A stretch of DNA of 64,000 nt. Source: WLWS01 sp965243105. GTDB taxonomy: Bacteria; Pseudomonadota; Gammaproteobacteria; Eutrophobiales; Eutrophobiaceae. Position numbers and translations under genes: made by a program. Below, piece after piece: positions 62,921 through 64,000 of this stretch; the stretch's first letter is position 1; each line of letters begins with the position of its first letter. The notes beneath the pieces are model-generated. The model had not been told where the DNA came from. It saw only the letters and a program-made list of their open reading frames with translations, and did not search any database. Location: positions 992,001 through 1,056,000 of the forward strand of contig CBDEUC010000003.1 of the NCBI GenBank assembly GCA_965243105.1, given 5' to 3'.

Positions 62921-63160
62921 TGCATGACTTTCAAGCTTTTCTATGACCTTGAATATTTGTTGCATGTAACTTTCATGGTCTTTTTCTTTAACACCAAGCA
63001 CCCCACCCTTTTGCGGCTCGTGCTCGATCAAATAAACTAGCTCATCTATCAATTCGTCGTTATCTTGATCCGGCGTCAAATCTATAAATTGTTCAAACGT
63101 TATGCCTCCCGAATACATTTCTCTGGCTGCTTTGGCTACTTTTTGCCTTAGATCTATCAT
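62915..63160 (-). CDS. Cassette gene: small helical protein, 81 aa (copy 1 of a tandem duplicate)
   Basis: The start at 63160 (MIDLRQKVAKAARE). It is acidic and helical, with ELIDELVYLIEHEPQKGG. Its family is not recognised. The protein is identical to that of the next cassette. Confidence 0.68.
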   Translation of the reverse strand: MIDLRQKVAKAAREMYSGGITFEQFIDLTPDQDNDELIDELVYLIEHEPQKGGVLGVKEKDHESYMQQIFKVIEKLESHAT

Positions 63161-63173
63161 CAATTTTCTCGCA

Positions 63174-63231
63174 ACCTAACGCCCGCGCTCAAGCGACGCT
63201 GTAAGCGGTCGCTTGGAGGGCCTTGTTAGGT
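63174..63231 (-). repeat. attC site (copy of 62863-62920)
   Basis: ACCTAAC to GTTAGGT, with GCTCAAGCGACGC/GCGGTCGCTTGGAG arms. It ends the second copy of the duplicated cassette. Confidence 0.92.
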
Positions 63232-63471
63232 TGCATGACTTTCAAGCTTTTCTATGACCTTGAATATTTGTTGCATGTAACTTTCATGGTCTTTTTCTTT
63301 AACACCAAGCACCCCACCCTTTTGCGGCTCGTGCTCGATCAAATAAACTAGCTCATCTATCAATTCGTCGTTATCTTGATCCGGCGTCAAATCTATAAAT
63401 TGTTCAAACGTTATGCCTCCCGAATACATTTCTCTGGCTGCTTTGGCTACTTTTTGCCTTAGATCTATCAT
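63226..63471 (-). CDS. Cassette gene: small helical protein, 81 aa (copy 2 of a tandem duplicate)
   Basis: Same coding sequence as 62915-63160, at a 311-base offset. The start is at 63471 and the stop is within the attC core. This copy is the one nearer to the predicted attI. Function unknown. Confidence 0.68.
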   Translation of the reverse strand: MIDLRQKVAKAAREMYSGGITFEQFIDLTPDQDNDELIDELVYLIEHEPQKGGVLGVKEKDHESYMQQIFKVIEKLESHAT

Positions 63472-63484
63472 CAATTTTCTCGCA

Positions 63485-63542
63485 ACCTAACGTCTGCTCT
63501 CAATCGCCGCCGAAGGCGGTCGATTGGAGAGCCTTGTTAGGT
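63485..63542 (-). repeat. attC site (also encodes the C-terminus of the cassette protein)
   Basis: ACCTAAC to GTTAGGT, with arms CTCTCAATCGCCGCC and GGCGGTCGATTGGAG. It is of the same subtype as the site at 62106. Confidence 0.9.
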
Positions 63543-64000
63543 TCCCGTTTCCACTCGTAGTCGCGTATATAGGAAGCATTAGTTACTTTAACGCTGACTC
63601 GTTCATATTCATTAAGTGGACGTCGTTCGCAAGAACCACATTCCATAGCAAAGTTGTTAACATCGCCTGGGGTTAATAGCCCCATTTCAAATACTTTACA
63701 CTGGTCATTAAACCTGCCTTCCTTAGTAAAAAACTCAGCTTCAATCACTAGGCTTTTCCAGGCATACTCGCCCTCATTTTTTACTGTGCCCAATATATCT
63801 ACCGAGCATTTGTTTGGAACTGGCACCTCGGAATACTCAATAACGTTCAGTTTTGCGTCTCCGTCGTAATAATGCCGATAATCTTTTATATCACGCTCTA
63901 TTTCTTTTTCCTCAAGGAACTTTTCAATAGGAATTATTGTGACCGTGATACCCAATGTAACACCAACTCCCACAGTAAAGGCAGCAGCGAAGTAGAAACC
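63500..64000 (-). CDS. Cassette gene: membrane-anchored FxLYD-like protein, 3' complete, 5' cut by window edge
   Basis: The frame is open to 64000 (residues GFYFAAAFTVGVGVTLG upstream of the internal GTG at 63973), so the true start lies beyond the window. The N-terminal hydrophobic helix is followed by a polar linker and a beta domain with VDILGTVKNEGEYAWKSLVI, like FxLYD domains. The tail NKALQSTAFGGD is encoded by its attC. Confidence 0.7.
   Translation of the reverse strand, partial: GFYFAAAFTVGVGVTLGITVTIIPIEKFLEEKEIERDIKDYRHYYDGDAKLNVIEYSEVPVPNKCSVDILGTVKNEGEYAWKSLVIEAEFFTKEGRFNDQCKVFEMGLLTPGDVNNFAMECGSCERRPLNEYERVSVKVTNASYIRDYEWKREPNKALQSTAFGGD

Larger units (their letters stand above)
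62866..63487 (-). repeat. Tandem duplicated gene cassette, unit 311 bases
   Basis: Units 62866-63176 and 63177-63487 have the same gene and attC. The two proteins are identical, and the attC sites match from TAAC to GTTAGG. Confidence 0.92.
58529..64000 (-). mobile_element. Chromosomal integron gene-cassette array
   Basis: At least twelve small minus-strand genes each have an attC-like site at their 3' end: a conserved imperfect palindrome of about 57 bases that begins with (R)YYYAAC-like and ends with GTTRRRY-like cores. On the minus strand the sites lie after the genes, so the array reads from right to left and attI and the integrase should lie beyond 64000. The cassettes are visibly AT-richer than the chromosome on the left. 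Confidence 0.92.

Noticed and set aside
62522..63542. CRISPR-like look of similar ~54-base repeats
   Set aside because: The repeats are imperfect palindromes that end genes and are spaced by whole ORFs of 240-400 bases, not 30-40-base spacers. They match integron attC sites.

Overview
The window reads as the chromosome of a Gram-negative gammaproteobacterium, probably marine. It has outer-membrane barrel proteins (730-aa barrel, MipA/OmpV), an RND pump, OmpR- and LytTR-type two-component systems, a POT peptide transporter, a sulfatase, Rieske oxygenases and a chromosomal integron cassette array. No single gene fixes the genus.

Layout. 1-4.9 kb: three plus-strand genes for exported proteins of unknown role, the first cut by the window edge. 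5.0 kb: tRNA-Leu(CAA), preceded by a degenerate partial copy of its own 5' end. 5.1-7.0 kb: a Rieske ring-hydroxylating dioxygenase (large plus small subunit). 7-13 kb: a small membrane protein, an AhpD-like protein, a purine permease, the queC-queD-queE operon for preQ0 synthesis with an unusual triple-domain QueD, a cyclic-nucleotide-binding protein and MipA/OmpV.

13.3-25.7 kb is the most interesting region. It is one minus-strand operon that starts with a 2223-aa PUFA-synthase-like protein (KS, CLF, AT, four hot-dog dehydratase-type folds; no ACP, KR or ER visible). It continues with oleA, oleB, oleC and oleD (head-to-head fatty-acyl condensation to long-chain olefins) and ends with an Sfp-type phosphopantetheinyl transferase. 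Most junctions overlap by 1-4 bases. Two structured intergenic repeats in opposite orientation flank oleB. The inferred system makes a polyketide or polyunsaturated acyl chain and hands it to the Ole condensation and decarboxylation enzymes.

25.9-42 kb: GST, SDR, a membrane protein, a PP2C phosphatase, an NhaC-type antiporter, an OmpR-type two-component system with shared ATTTCAC direct repeats before it and before the downstream DJ-1/PfpI gene, a peroxiredoxin, a POT transporter, and an RND pump with adaptor next to a LytS/LytTR pair. 42-58 kb: an almost uninterrupted minus-strand run of small accessory enzymes (five GNATs, two GSTs, two VOC proteins, YciI, DUF1330, DUF1272, a second Rieske oxygenase, a sulfatase, hydrolases).

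58.5-64 kb: an integron gene-cassette array. At least twelve small minus-strand genes are each followed by an attC recombination site of about 57 bases. One cassette is tandemly duplicated, and some proteins end inside their attC. The array is AT-richer than the rest. Its orientation places attI and the integrase beyond the right edge, so no integrase is seen here. There is no stretch over about 300 bases without a gene or attC site.
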